Source: Armatimonadota bacterium (GTDB lineage: Bacteria > Armatimonadota > JAAZEB01). From it: a stretch of 36,598 bases of DNA. Below the pieces are notes generated by a model, which ran no database searches, was not told where the DNA came from, and worked only from the letters and a program-made list of their open reading frames with translations. Position numbers and translations under genes: made by a program. Positions 6,032-15,062 of this stretch are shown piece by piece. The stretch is taken from positions 1 to 36,598 of the forward strand of contig JAAZEM010000039.1 of NCBI GenBank assembly GCA_012512265.1, written 5' to 3'. Numbering within the stretch: position 1 is the first letter of the stretch; each line of letters begins with the position of its first letter.

Positions 6032-8893
6032 ATGAACAGTAAGTCGTATCTAGGGGATTCGTGGAGAGAAGGGTTCCGCCGCGTCCTTTGGATCGCGGGC
6101 ATGGCGCTGGTGCTCGGGGCCGTGTTCTTCGGATCCGAGTTGATTCGCCTGTACACCGACTGGCTGTGGTTCCTGGATGTGGGCTATCGCGACGTGTTCG
6201 TGAAGACCACCGTGATCAAGGTCGGGCTCATGGTCGCCGCAGCCCTGCTCTTTTTCGCGCTGATCTACGCGAACCTTCTGGTGGCCGAGCGTCTCACCCC
6301 GCGCCCGGCGCTCTATCTGGATGACCAACGCCAGTTTCGGTTGACGCTCACACCGTTCGGCCGGCAGGGACTTTCCATCATCCTCTTGATCGTTGCGGCT
6401 GCTATCAGCCTCACCGTCGGCCTGGCAGCGGCGAAGGGGTGGTATGACTACCTCTTCTTCCGCAACCCGGTGCCGTTCAATCAGGCGGATCCAATCTTCC
6501 ACCGCGACGTCGGCTTCTACGTCTTCCAGCTTCCCTTTGTGCGTTTTGTCTATCGCTGGCTCATGGTGGGGCTGGGCCTCAGCCTCTTCGCCGTCGCGGG
6601 GCTCTACTGGTTCGATAAGGGACTGGATTTCGTCAATGGCTACGTGCGAATTGCCACGCACGCGCGCGTTCATCTCTCGGCGCTGCTGGCCGCGATCCTC
6701 CTGACCAAGGCCTGGGGCTATTGGCTGGCACGCTATGAGCTGCTGTTTACTCCCCACCGGCTTTTCTTCGGCGCTGGCTTCGTGGATGTGCATATCCGCC
6801 TGGTGGTGCTCAACGTCCTGGTCGTGCTGGCTGTAGTGGCCGGCCTGGTGATGCTGGCCAATATCCGCTTGCGTGGCGTGCGTCTCCCAATGATAATCGT
6901 GGGGGCGTGGATCGCCGTCTCGTTCGTGGGCGGCATCGTCCTGCCAAGCGTGGTGCAGAAGGTGCGCGTCACGCCGAACGAGCTGAGCGCCGAAGAGAAG
7001 TTCATCAGCAACAGCATCGAGGCGACGCGCAATGCCTTTGGACTCTCCAAGATCCAGCGGCGCAGCTTCCCCGCGGCCGGCGCCCTGAAGATGGCGGATA
7101 TCCGCGACAACCACGAGACGATGCGCAGCATCCGCCTGTGGGACTACGAGCCGCTTCTCGATGCCTACCGTCAGATTCAGACGATCCGTGCCTACTACAC
7201 CTTCCGTGGCGCCGATGTGGATCGGTATCAGTTTCCAGATGGCGTGCGCCAGGTGGCTATCTCGGTGCGCGAGCTGGACGTGAAGCGGTTGGGGGGCGCG
7301 GAGAGCAGCTGGATCAACCGGCACCTCATCTATACGCACGGCTACGGCCTCTGCATGAGCCCCGTCGACCGCGTGGCCGAGGGCGGCCTGCCGGAGCTCA
7401 TTATTAAGGATTTCCCGCCCCAGGCGCCTGAAGCCCTCCAGCTGACGCGGCCGCAGGTCTACTTCGGAGAGTTGACCAACGATTACGCCATCGTCAACAC
7501 GACCGAGGAGGAGTTTGACTACCCGTCCGGCGATGAGAACATGACCACGCGCTACGAGTCCGACCGTGGCGTCCGGATCGCCGGGCTCTTCCGGCGCCTC
7601 ATGTTCGCCCTGCGCTTCGGCGATCAGAACATCCTGCTCAGCACCCATCTGAACGCTGATAGTCGGATCCTGTACAGCCGCAATATTCAGGAGCGTGCTC
7701 GGCGCATCGCGCCCTTCCTGCGGCTGGATAGCGACCCGTATCCAGTCATCCACCAGGGCCGCATCGTCTGGATCATCGATGCCTACACCACCAGCCCGTG
7801 GTATCCTTACTCCCAGCGCATCCAGCCCGACCCGCCGCGGTGGGATACGGTGCTCAACTACATGCGCAACTCGGTGAAGATCACCGTCGATGCCTACGAT
7901 GGCACCGTCACGCTCTACGTGGCCGACGAGAGCGATCCGATCATCACCAGCCTGCAGAAGGCATTCCCCGGATTGTTCCGGCCGCTGAGCGAGATGCCCG
8001 AGGCGTTGCACGCGCACCTGCGCTATCCGAAGGATCTCTTTAACTTCCAGGCGTCGATCTACGCCGGCTACCACATGACTGACCCGCGCGTCTTCTATAA
8101 CCGGGAGGATATGTGGCAGGTGCCGCGGTTGCAGCGCGATACGACCGATGACCTGGGCCTGCCCATCAAGAGCCCTCCCATGGCGCCGTACTACATGGTC
8201 ATGAGGCTCCCGGATGGCGATGGGGCCGAGTACATCCTGATGCTGCCGTTCACGCCGACCGGTGACAAGCAGAACATGATCTCGTGGATGGCGGCACGGT
8301 GCGATCCCGAGCATCTCGGCGAGCTGGTGGTGTATAACTTCCCCAAGCAGAAGCTGGTCTATGGTCCCGCGCAGATCGACGCGTTGATCGACCAGCACCC
8401 GCGGATCTCCGAAAAACTGACGCTGTGGAGCCAGAGCGGCTCGGAGGTCATCCGCGCGCCCGTTATGGTCATTCCGATCGAGGACTCGATCCTCTACGTG
8501 GAGCCGCTCTACCTGCGCGCGAGGAATAGCCGCATCCCGGAGCTGAAGCAAGTGATCGTGGCCTACGGGAGCCAGGTGGAGATGACCGATACCCTGGAGG
8601 AGAGCCTCCGGCGGATCTTCGGGGGCGATTCCACGCCCAGCGTCGCGGCCGCCGCAAGCACACCTCCTGCGAGCCGGCCAACGCCCGCTGCGTCGCCGGC
8701 GCCCGCGGGCCGGCCTGTGGACACGCCCTCGCCGGGCATCTCCGAAGAGATGCGGCGCTTGATCGATGCTGCCTCGGCGCAATTCGAGCGCGCCCAGGAT
8801 GCCATGCGCAAGGGCGATTGGACCACCTATGGCAATGAGATGAAGCAGCTCCAGCAATCGCTTGAGCGGCTGCGCCAGGTCTCCTCGCAGTAG
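6032..8893 (+). CDS. UPF0182 family membrane protein
   Basis: 953 residues. The N-terminal third has seven clear hydrophobic helices (about residues 19-40, 58-80, 110-132, 165-190, 210-230, 252-276 and 282-305). A large soluble part follows, with typical UPF0182 (COG1615) stretches such as TRNAFGL, YTHGYG, FPPQAPEAL and YFGELTNDYAI. A Pro/Ala/Ser-rich linker (~865-900) leads to a C-terminal helix (ISEEMRRLIDAASAQFERAQDAMRKGDW) that looks like an amphipathic or coiled segment. The big domain is probably extracytoplasmic. The biochemical role of the family is unknown to me. The gene stands alone with its own strong promoter and a terminator-like hairpin 8 nt after the stop. Confidence 0.92.
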   Translation: MNSKSYLGDSWREGFRRVLWIAGMALVLGAVFFGSELIRLYTDWLWFLDVGYRDVFVKTTVIKVGLMVAAALLFFALIYANLLVAERLTPRPALYLDDQRQFRLTLTPFGRQGLSIILLIVAAAISLTVGLAAAKGWYDYLFFRNPVPFNQADPIFHRDVGFYVFQLPFVRFVYRWLMVGLGLSLFAVAGLYWFDKGLDFVNGYVRIATHARVHLSALLAAILLTKAWGYWLARYELLFTPHRLFFGAGFVDVHIRLVVLNVLVVLAVVAGLVMLANIRLRGVRLPMIIVGAWIAVSFVGGIVLPSVVQKVRVTPNELSAEEKFISNSIEATRNAFGLSKIQRRSFPAAGALKMADIRDNHETMRSIRLWDYEPLLDAYRQIQTIRAYYTFRGADVDRYQFPDGVRQVAISVRELDVKRLGGAESSWINRHLIYTHGYGLCMSPVDRVAEGGLPELIIKDFPPQAPEALQLTRPQVYFGELTNDYAIVNTTEEEFDYPSGDENMTTRYESDRGVRIAGLFRRLMFALRFGDQNILLSTHLNADSRILYSRNIQERARRIAPFLRLDSDPYPVIHQGRIVWIIDAYTTSPWYPYSQRIQPDPPRWDTVLNYMRNSVKITVDAYDGTVTLYVADESDPIITSLQKAFPGLFRPLSEMPEALHAHLRYPKDLFNFQASIYAGYHMTDPRVFYNREDMWQVPRLQRDTTDDLGLPIKSPPMAPYYMVMRLPDGDGAEYILMLPFTPTGDKQNMISWMAARCDPEHLGELVVYNFPKQKLVYGPAQIDALIDQHPRISEKLTLWSQSGSEVIRAPVMVIPIEDSILYVEPLYLRARNSRIPELKQVIVAYGSQVEMTDTLEESLRRIFGGDSTPSVAAAASTPPASRPTPAASPAPAGRPVDTPSPGISEEMRRLIDAASAQFERAQDAMRKGDWTTYGNEMKQLQQSLERLRQVSSQ

Positions 8894-8900
8894 TTCTCTG

Positions 8901-8934
8901 GGGTCGGGGGTGGGAAAAGGCCCGCCCCCGACCC
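8901..8934 (+). terminator. Terminator-like hairpin after the UPF0182 gene
   Basis: GGGTCGGGGGTGGG, a 6-nt loop (AAAAGG), then CCCGCCCCCGACCC: a 14-bp stem with one G-U pair, beginning 8 nt past the stop codon. It is not followed by a T-run. The position and strength still suggest a transcript end. Confidence 0.6.
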
Positions 8935-9167
8935 ACCTGCCGGCCACTGCCGGTGACGGCTCCCGCGACCCCCTGTTTCATGAAGTGTGCTCGGCACACT
9001 CTCTTTTCGCCCCCTCGCTGATCCGGCGCGTATCGCACCTCTTCCCTGGCGTCTCACACGGGCGCTGAGGCCCTTCGTGATGCCCAACAGGGGCACCCCC
9101 ACTCTGTTTGACCCCTCACCCCACCGGGAAATCTGCGCGGTAGCGAATGCGGCAGTGAGGGGGGCAG

Positions 9168-10331
9168 ATGATACGCAGGTGCATGGGGATGTGCTTGGTG
9201 TGGGTGGTGGGGCTCTTGGTCGCCGGCCTCGTGCCGACCGAGGCCACCGAGCTGCGCCGCGGAAACGTGGTCACCATCGGGCCCGGGCAGGTGGTGGATG
9301 ATGATCTGGTCATAGCCGCCCAGCGAGTGGTGGTGGAAGGCACGGTCCGCGGCGACCTGATCGTGACGGCGAACAGTTTGCGCGTGCCAGGGCGCGTCAC
9401 CGGCAATCTGCTTGGGCTAACCCAGTCGCTGGAGGTGCCGGGTACGGTGGATGGCAGCCTGCGTGCCGCGACCCAGATCGCCACGATCGCCGGCCAGGTG
9501 GGGCGCAATCTATCGATCGCAGCGCAGAACACCACGATCGCTCGCGGCGCCCGCATCAACCGAGACGCGCATATTGCTGCCCAGAGCGTGGAGCTGAACG
9601 GCGCGGTGGGCAGGCAAGCCGGGCTGGCCGCGCAATCCGCCAGCATCGGGGGCACCGTGGGGCAGCACCTCCGTTTTGACGGCAACAACCTGACGATTGA
9701 CCCTGCGGCGCGTATTGGGGGCGACCTCTTGGTGCGCTCGCCGCGACAGGCAGAGATAGCGCCGGGGGCGACTATCGCCGGGCAGGTGCGCCGTCTGCCG
9801 GTCGAGCCCAGGCGCGAACGAAGGCCGACCCCGGGGCCCGGTATTGGACTCCTGTGGTTCAACCTGCTTCTGGCAGTGGCACTCTTCATTGTCGGATCGA
9901 TTGGTCTGGCACTCGCGCCGCGCTTCCTGCGCACGGCCGCAGATCAACTGCGGGAAAAGCCGGGGTGGAGCATCCTGTGGGGCATCCTGCTCTTCATCGT
10001 TGTTCCCATCGCGGCGCTGGTGGTGGGCTTCACCATCGTGGGAATTCCGCTCAGCCTCCTGGCATGGGCGCTGTGGGGGTTCGCGGTGCTGTTCGCCGCC
10101 ATCCCGGTCGCGCTTTTCCTGGGGCGCGAGTTCACCGGGTGGCTCCGCCGCGGGGCGCCGCTCTCTCCCTACGCCAACCTGGCCATCGGCCTGGCGCTGA
10201 TCGCCCTCGTCGCCGCGATTCCCGTCGTGTGGCTATTCGTGTGGCTAGCGGTTGTCTTCTTCGGGGTGGGGATGTTCGCCCTCGCTGTGTATGACCTAAT
10301 GGAGCAACGCCGGGGAGCAGCGCCCGCCTGA
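9168..10331 (+). CDS. Secreted/membrane polymer-forming (bactofilin-like) repeat protein
   Basis: 387 residues. An N-terminal signal sequence (about 1-25, ending near PTEA) is followed by ~190 residues of short beta repeats (GTVRGDLIVTANSLRVPGRV and similar, about 19 residues per turn). These look like the right-handed beta-helix of the polymer-forming cytoskeletal or bactofilin fold. Four to five membrane helices then fill residues ~225-375. The repeat part would face outside the cytoplasm, unlike classical bactofilins, which are cytoplasmic. A role in envelope structure is inferred. The ATG at 9168 has a strong Shine-Dalgarno (GAGGGGGG), which could pair with CCCCTCAC at 9112-9119 in a longer transcript. 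Confidence 0.8.
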   Translation: MIRRCMGMCLVWVVGLLVAGLVPTEATELRRGNVVTIGPGQVVDDDLVIAAQRVVVEGTVRGDLIVTANSLRVPGRVTGNLLGLTQSLEVPGTVDGSLRAATQIATIAGQVGRNLSIAAQNTTIARGARINRDAHIAAQSVELNGAVGRQAGLAAQSASIGGTVGQHLRFDGNNLTIDPAARIGGDLLVRSPRQAEIAPGATIAGQVRRLPVEPRRERRPTPGPGIGLLWFNLLLAVALFIVGSIGLALAPRFLRTAADQLREKPGWSILWGILLFIVVPIAALVVGFTIVGIPLSLLAWALWGFAVLFAAIPVALFLGREFTGWLRRGAPLSPYANLAIGLALIALVAAIPVVWLFVWLAVVFFGVGMFALAVYDLMEQRRGAAPA

Positions 10332-10380
10332 GTGCCTCAGACAGATCTGGCGTGTCCCGGGTGCTCCTCGAGAGGATGGT

Positions 10381-10405
10381 GGCGGCCCTGCCCGGCAGGG
10401 CCGCC
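10381..10405 (+). terminator. Perfect 11-bp hairpin between the bactofilin-like and DUF6785-like genes
   Basis: GGCGGCCCTGC, loop CCG, GCAGGGCCGCC, 49 nt past the upstream stop and 75 nt before the next start. It is very stable but lacks a T-tract on either strand, so it may be a terminator, a processing site or a protein-binding palindrome. Confidence 0.5.
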
Positions 10406-10480
10406 GCGTGCTCTGCAAGAAAGAGTGACATGCCCTGGAAGCGCAGGAGGGAGGCATCCCCCAACCGCGAATAGAGTGGC

Positions 10481-12481
10481 ATGCAAGCCGATCCGACGCG
10501 CTCATACTCGGGTCCACACCCGCAGCAGACGCCCCCGGCGGTGGCGGAGAAGGCTTCACGTCTCCGCGGTCGCGCCGTGCTCCTCGGCCTCGCGCTGATC
10601 CCGCCGAACTTCTATTGGATCGTCAATCTGGAGGTCAACCGCTACTCCTTCGCCACCTACGCGGCGCCCTTTTACAACGTCATCTTCACGCTCTTCCTCC
10701 TCACGCTCCTGAATCAGGTGGTGCGCCGCTGGCGACCGGCGCTCGCGCTCAACCGGGCGGAGTTGCTCACCATCTACGCGATGCTCTCCATCGCCTCGGC
10801 GCTCAACTCGCACAACTGCATGCAGATTCTTCTCGGGATCATGGGGCACGGCTTCTACTTCGCCACTCCCGAGAACGCCTGGGAGGATCTCTTCCTGCCG
10901 CATCTGCCCTCCTGGCTTACGGTCTCCGACCGTGCCGTGCTCGAGGGCTACTACTCCGGGCATAGTTCCTTCTATCAGCCGGAGGTGCTTCGGGCGTGGG
11001 CCGTGCCGATCGTGTGCTGGACCGGCTTCGGGGTGGTGCTGCTCGGCACGATGCTGTGCATCAACGTCCTCTTCCGCAGACAGTGGGTCGAGGCGGAGCG
11101 CCTTACCTATCCGATCGTGCAGCTTCCTCTGGAGATGACGGCCGAGGAAGGCGGCTTCTGGCGCAACCGGTTGATGTGGATCGGCTTTGCGGTTGCTTTC
11201 GGGGTGACGCTCCTCAACGGCTTCGCCTATCTTTTCCCATCGATTCCGTCGGTTCCGATCAAGCGTCAGAACATCGGGCACCTCTTCACCCAGCGCCCGT
11301 GGAGCGCCATCGGCGCCGTGAACATCTCCTTCTATTTCTTTGCCATTGGCCTTACCTTCCTGATGCCGCTGGACATCTCTTTCTCCTGCTGGTTCTTCTA
11401 CTGGTTCCACAAGATGCAGCTTGTCCTGGGCAGCGCCACCGGCTGGAGCTACCAGGCACGGCCCGGCGGCGGTTTCGACTCCGTCTTCCCGTATGCCAAC
11501 TCGCAAGCGTTTGGGGCCTATATGGCGGTCTTCCTGATGGGCGTATGGGGCGCCCGGCACCACTTTGCTCGGGTCTGGCGGACCGCACGCGGCCTCCCTG
11601 GGGGGCTCGACGATTCGGCGGAGCCCCTCCGCTATCGTGCCGCGCTCATCGGGGTGGCCGTCGGCGGGCTGGCGCTGATTGGCTTCGGGATTGCTGCCGG
11701 GCTCACATGGTGGGTGGCCATCGTCTACTTTGCTGTCTACTTCGCGCTCGCGGTGCTGGTCTGCCGCATCCGTGCCGAGGTGGGGCTTCCCGTCCACGAT
11801 ATGCACGTGATGGGCCCGCACAGCATTTTGATCACGACGTGCGGCACTCAGGCCCTGGGGGCACGCAACCTGACCATCTTCTCGCTTTTCTACTGGTTCA
11901 ACCGCACCTATGCCTCGCACCCCATGCCGCATCAGATGGAGGCGTTCAAGCTGGCGGAACGCACAGGCGCCTCTGGCCGGCGCATGGCGATGGCGTTGAT
12001 GGCCGCGGCAGCTATCGCCCTGCCATGTGCCTTCTGGCTGCTGCTCGATAATGCGTATCGCAACGGATGCGCCACGGGCCGCGTGGAAGTGTGGGGCACC
12101 GGCTTCGGCAGGGAGGTGTATAACCGGCTGCAATCGTGGACGAAGAACCCGATGCCGGTCAACTACACCTCGATGGGGTTCATTGGCGCCGGGTTTGGCT
12201 TTGCGATGCTGCTGGGGATCGCGCGCCTGCGCTTCTCGTGGTTTCCGTTCCACCCGCTCGCCTATGCGGTGGCCAACTCCTGGGGGATCGCGCAGCTCTG
12301 GCTGCCGATGTTGATTGGCTCCACCGCGAAGCTGGCTATTCTCCGCTTTGGCGGCCTGAAGAGTTACCGGGCGGCCATCCCCTTCTTCCTGGGGCTCATC
12401 CTCGGGGAGATCGTGGCCGGCTCTTTCTGGAGTCTCTTAGGGGTGTGCGCGGGCTTCCGCACCTACGACTTCTGGCCTTAA
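10481..12481 (+). CDS. Multispanning membrane protein, DUF6785/DUF6784-like (OPT-like)
   Basis: 666 residues with a dozen or more hydrophobic segments. After a Pro-rich N-terminus (~1-30) come helices near 37-55, 65-83 and 100-115, then WVEAERLTYPIVQLPLEM (~205-222), a motif I associate with the DUF6785 group of oligopeptide-transporter-like proteins. The end, PFHPLAYAVANSWGIAQLWLP followed by KLAILRFGGLKSYRAAIPFF, also resembles the C-terminal helices of OPT-type permeases. Transport is therefore likely, but the substrate is unknown. The upstream Shine-Dalgarno is weak, and a start a few codons downstream cannot be excluded. The next gene, a secreted esterase-like protein, lies ~165 nt downstream and may share the transcript. 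Confidence 0.75.
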   Translation: MQADPTRSYSGPHPQQTPPAVAEKASRLRGRAVLLGLALIPPNFYWIVNLEVNRYSFATYAAPFYNVIFTLFLLTLLNQVVRRWRPALALNRAELLTIYAMLSIASALNSHNCMQILLGIMGHGFYFATPENAWEDLFLPHLPSWLTVSDRAVLEGYYSGHSSFYQPEVLRAWAVPIVCWTGFGVVLLGTMLCINVLFRRQWVEAERLTYPIVQLPLEMTAEEGGFWRNRLMWIGFAVAFGVTLLNGFAYLFPSIPSVPIKRQNIGHLFTQRPWSAIGAVNISFYFFAIGLTFLMPLDISFSCWFFYWFHKMQLVLGSATGWSYQARPGGGFDSVFPYANSQAFGAYMAVFLMGVWGARHHFARVWRTARGLPGGLDDSAEPLRYRAALIGVAVGGLALIGFGIAAGLTWWVAIVYFAVYFALAVLVCRIRAEVGLPVHDMHVMGPHSILITTCGTQALGARNLTIFSLFYWFNRTYASHPMPHQMEAFKLAERTGASGRRMAMALMAAAAIALPCAFWLLLDNAYRNGCATGRVEVWGTGFGREVYNRLQSWTKNPMPVNYTSMGFIGAGFGFAMLLGIARLRFSWFPFHPLAYAVANSWGIAQLWLPMLIGSTAKLAILRFGGLKSYRAAIPFFLGLILGEIVAGSFWSLLGVCAGFRTYDFWP

Positions 12482-12554
12482 GTGGAATGCGCGTGGGGTG
12501 GATGCCGACGTGAAAACAGGTGCCTGGTGGCGCACGTCGAACAGGGAGCAAACG

Positions 12555-12638
12555 ATGACGACTCGGGAGTTGGAGGTGGCGTTGCTCCGGCGCGGGTGCC
12601 GGGCGCTGCCAGAATACGCATGCCCTGCCGATCGTTGA
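12555..12638 (+). CDS. Possible 27-codon leader ORF before the esterase-like gene
   Basis: ATG at 12555 follows AGGGAG by six bases, the best ribosome-binding site between 12482 and the esterase start. The frame encodes MTTRELEVALLRRGCRALPE plus seven more residues and stops at 12638, eight bases before the ATG at 12647. It could be an upstream ORF that couples translation to the secreted protein, or chance. There is no homology that I recognise. Confidence 0.3.
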   Translation: MTTRELEVALLRRGCRALPEYACPADR

Positions 12639-12646
12639 TCCTCGCC

Positions 12647-14827
12647 ATGCGATACCTGACCGCTCTGCTGCTGATACCGGCAACGTTGCTCTTCGCCCGC
12701 CTCACGCGCGCGGAACCCCTGGTCACGCCTGGGTACGCGGTGAACTACTACCTCTCCGAGATCGATGGCTCTTACCAGCCCTACGGAGTCTATATTCCCG
12801 ATCCGTACCGGCCCGATGAGCCCCACCCGGTGGTCCTGCACCTCCACGGCTTCGGCGGCCGCCTGGGCGGGTTCAGTCGGTGGCAGAGAGAGTGGGCCGA
12901 TTCCAACGGCTGGATCCTCGCTTACCCCGATGGCCGGGGCAGCAACAACTATGACGGCATCGGCGAGGATGACCTCTTCCGCGTGCTCGATGACCTCAAG
13001 GCGCGGTATCACGTGGATGAGGATCGGATCTATCTGACAGGCGGGTCGCTGGGAGGCCCCGGCTCCTTCCGCATGCCGCTTCGCTACCCGCACATCTTCA
13101 CCGCTGGCGCACCGATCGCCGGCTGGACCGACTACCGCGAGTTTTATCCCCACTTCTACGAGCAGGCCGAGGGACCGAAGCTCCCGGAGTACGTGGATCC
13201 TTCACGCCGGCCGATCCTGGAGACGGCTTCTTCCCTCTGGCAGGTGGAGAATGGCCGCTACAACTGGCTCCTCATCGGCTACGGCACTTGGGACTATGTC
13301 AACCCGCCTTCCAACGCCGAGCAGGTGGTGCAGCGCGCCCGAGAGTTCGGCTTCCAGGGAGTCACCGCGCGGGGGGATTGGGGCGGGCACGGCGCCGGCT
13401 ATGATACGGAGGAGATCTACAACTGGTTCCTTGGCAAAGCCCGCGTCCGCAAGCCGGAGAACCCCACCTATGTGACCAACACCGTCAAGTATAACCGGGG
13501 GCACTGGCTCCGGATTGACCGCCTGCGGGTGCTCAACCAGTGGGCGCGGCTGTCGGCCAGGGCCCGGAGGCAGGTGATCCAGGTTGAGGCGAGCAACGTC
13601 GCCCGCTACACGCTCCTGGATGAGGGGAACCCGGTCGATTTCACCAAGAACGTGACCGTCTACACCAACGGACTCCTCTCGTATCAGGGCGTGCCCAACG
13701 GACCGCTCACTCTCGAGGCGCGCACCGACGAGCGCCACCGCGTGGTTGGGTGGGGCACGCCACAGCCGCCGCTCCGGCACGGCCCGGCAAAACGCCACGG
13801 CCTGCAGGGGCCGATCGCCGACGCCTTCCTCTCGCGGTTTGTCGTCGTATACGGAACGACCGGCACACGGGCCGAGACGCGCCGCAACTATGAGGATGCC
13901 CTCCGCTTTTGCGCCGAGTGGAACAACTGGATGACTCTGCACTGGGGCTGGGAGAAGCCGCCCAAGGAGCGAATGCGCAACTGGTGGGAGGCACCCTACC
14001 CCATGCGACCAGGAGCGTACACCCCGGAGAACCAGCCCCTCCTGCGCCCGATCCGGGATACAGAGCTGACCGACGAGCAGATCGCCAGCGCCAACCTCCT
14101 CCTCTTTGGCGACTTGAAGTCGCACGCGACGATCGCCCGGATTGCCGGGGAGCTGCCGCTCACCCTCACCAGGAGCGGCGTGATCGCCGGCAACCGGACG
14201 TATGCCGGGCCGAGCATCAACTACGTCTTCGTGGCGCCCAACCCTTTGAACCCCAATCGCTACGTCGTCGTGAGCCGAGGCTACCTCTCCAGCCGGATTG
14301 ATCCCTACTCCAGCTCGCCCTCCACCGTTGGGAAGGATCTGGAAGCGCTCCCCTTCTTCTGGCCAGACTACGTCATTTGGGACGGGAACCGCAAGCCGGC
14401 GCCCACGGTGCAGTCGCCTTTCGTCTACCTGCCAGAGACCTATTTGGAGGCCGGCTACTTTGATGACGGATGGGCGCTGGACGCCAACCCGCCGGGCACA
14501 ACCGCCTTCATCGATGGTGACGGCCAAGAGGGTGTCTACGCCAGTCCAGTGGAGATCGCCCTGGTGGCCGAGGATCAGACCGGCGGCTTCGGGGTCGCGC
14601 GCACAGAGTACCGCCTGAATGGCGGGCCTTGGGATGAATACACCGGCCCGATCCTGGTAGAGTCGCCCGGCAATCACGTCCTCCAGTTTCGATCGGTGGA
14701 TCGCTGCGGGCGCTTCCTGTATGAGGTGAACGATGGCCATAGCCGCGGCTACGACGCCCCTGGCAACGTGGAGGCGGTGAGAAGCGTCTCGTTCCGGGTG
14801 ACCGCCAAAAGGAGCGCGAGCCGGTAG
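12647..14827 (+). CDS. Secreted alpha/beta-hydrolase (esterase/PHB-depolymerase-like) with C-terminal Ig-like domain
   Basis: 726 residues from the ATG at 12647, chosen because it opens directly onto a signal peptide (MRYLTALLLIPATLLFARLT). An in-frame ATG at 12620 would add nine residues, and neither start has a good Shine-Dalgarno. Residues ~48-140 form an alpha/beta-hydrolase core: VVLHLHGFGG as oxyanion loop, then TGGSLGG with Ser134 as nucleophile; DWGGHGAGY probably gives the catalytic His. The middle (~250-600) is not recognised, apart from NPNRYVVVSRG, which resembles segments of secreted peptidase or esterase proteins. The last ~100 residues (ARTEYRLNGGPWDEYTGPIL) match the OmpL47/Ig-like repeats common in extracellular polysaccharide proteins. 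It probably releases acyl groups or cleaves an ester polymer outside the cell. Confidence 0.75.
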   Translation: MRYLTALLLIPATLLFARLTRAEPLVTPGYAVNYYLSEIDGSYQPYGVYIPDPYRPDEPHPVVLHLHGFGGRLGGFSRWQREWADSNGWILAYPDGRGSNNYDGIGEDDLFRVLDDLKARYHVDEDRIYLTGGSLGGPGSFRMPLRYPHIFTAGAPIAGWTDYREFYPHFYEQAEGPKLPEYVDPSRRPILETASSLWQVENGRYNWLLIGYGTWDYVNPPSNAEQVVQRAREFGFQGVTARGDWGGHGAGYDTEEIYNWFLGKARVRKPENPTYVTNTVKYNRGHWLRIDRLRVLNQWARLSARARRQVIQVEASNVARYTLLDEGNPVDFTKNVTVYTNGLLSYQGVPNGPLTLEARTDERHRVVGWGTPQPPLRHGPAKRHGLQGPIADAFLSRFVVVYGTTGTRAETRRNYEDALRFCAEWNNWMTLHWGWEKPPKERMRNWWEAPYPMRPGAYTPENQPLLRPIRDTELTDEQIASANLLLFGDLKSHATIARIAGELPLTLTRSGVIAGNRTYAGPSINYVFVAPNPLNPNRYVVVSRGYLSSRIDPYSSSPSTVGKDLEALPFFWPDYVIWDGNRKPAPTVQSPFVYLPETYLEAGYFDDGWALDANPPGTTAFIDGDGQEGVYASPVEIALVAEDQTGGFGVARTEYRLNGGPWDEYTGPILVESPGNHVLQFRSVDRCGRFLYEVNDGHSRGYDAPGNVEAVRSVSFRVTAKRSASR

Positions 14828-15025
14828 GGGCTGTCTGCCACACCGGATCCAGGGCGAATGCGGAAGGTTCGTCTTTCTGCCAAACATTCGTAACGCCTGC
14901 GTCTATGCAGGCCCTCGGCGCCCGCGCCTTCCCAATCCATGTCCGTCCTCTTCATCAGTGGGTTCGATGCCGGGGCGAGGCCTGCGCGAGCCTCGACTCG
15001 CCATGTGATTAGGCAAGAGGCGCTG

Positions 15026-15055
15026 TTGACAGTAAAAGGGACCCGGTGGTATACT
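15026..15055 (+). promoter_or_regulatory. Promoter of the GT4 gene, leaderless
   Basis: A perfect TTGACA (15026-15031), an 18-nt spacer and TATACT (15050-15055). The GTG start at 15063 is seven bases after the -10 box, where transcription should begin, so the message is predicted to be leaderless. The upstream gap 14828-15025 holds only a small GCCTGC/GCAGGC palindrome (14895-14912). Confidence 0.85.
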
Positions 15056-15062
15056 CACAATC

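Noticed and set aside
6050-8947. A 965-codon open frame antisense to the UPF0182 gene
   Set aside because: It mirrors the codon structure of the real gene, is rich in His/Asp/Gln/Arg repeats typical of reversed GC-rich coding sequence, and has no recognisable motif or ribosome site.
14940-15010. Possible tRNA because of GGTTCGATGCC resembling a T-loop
   Set aside because: No matching acceptor stem or anticodon arm could be drawn around it.
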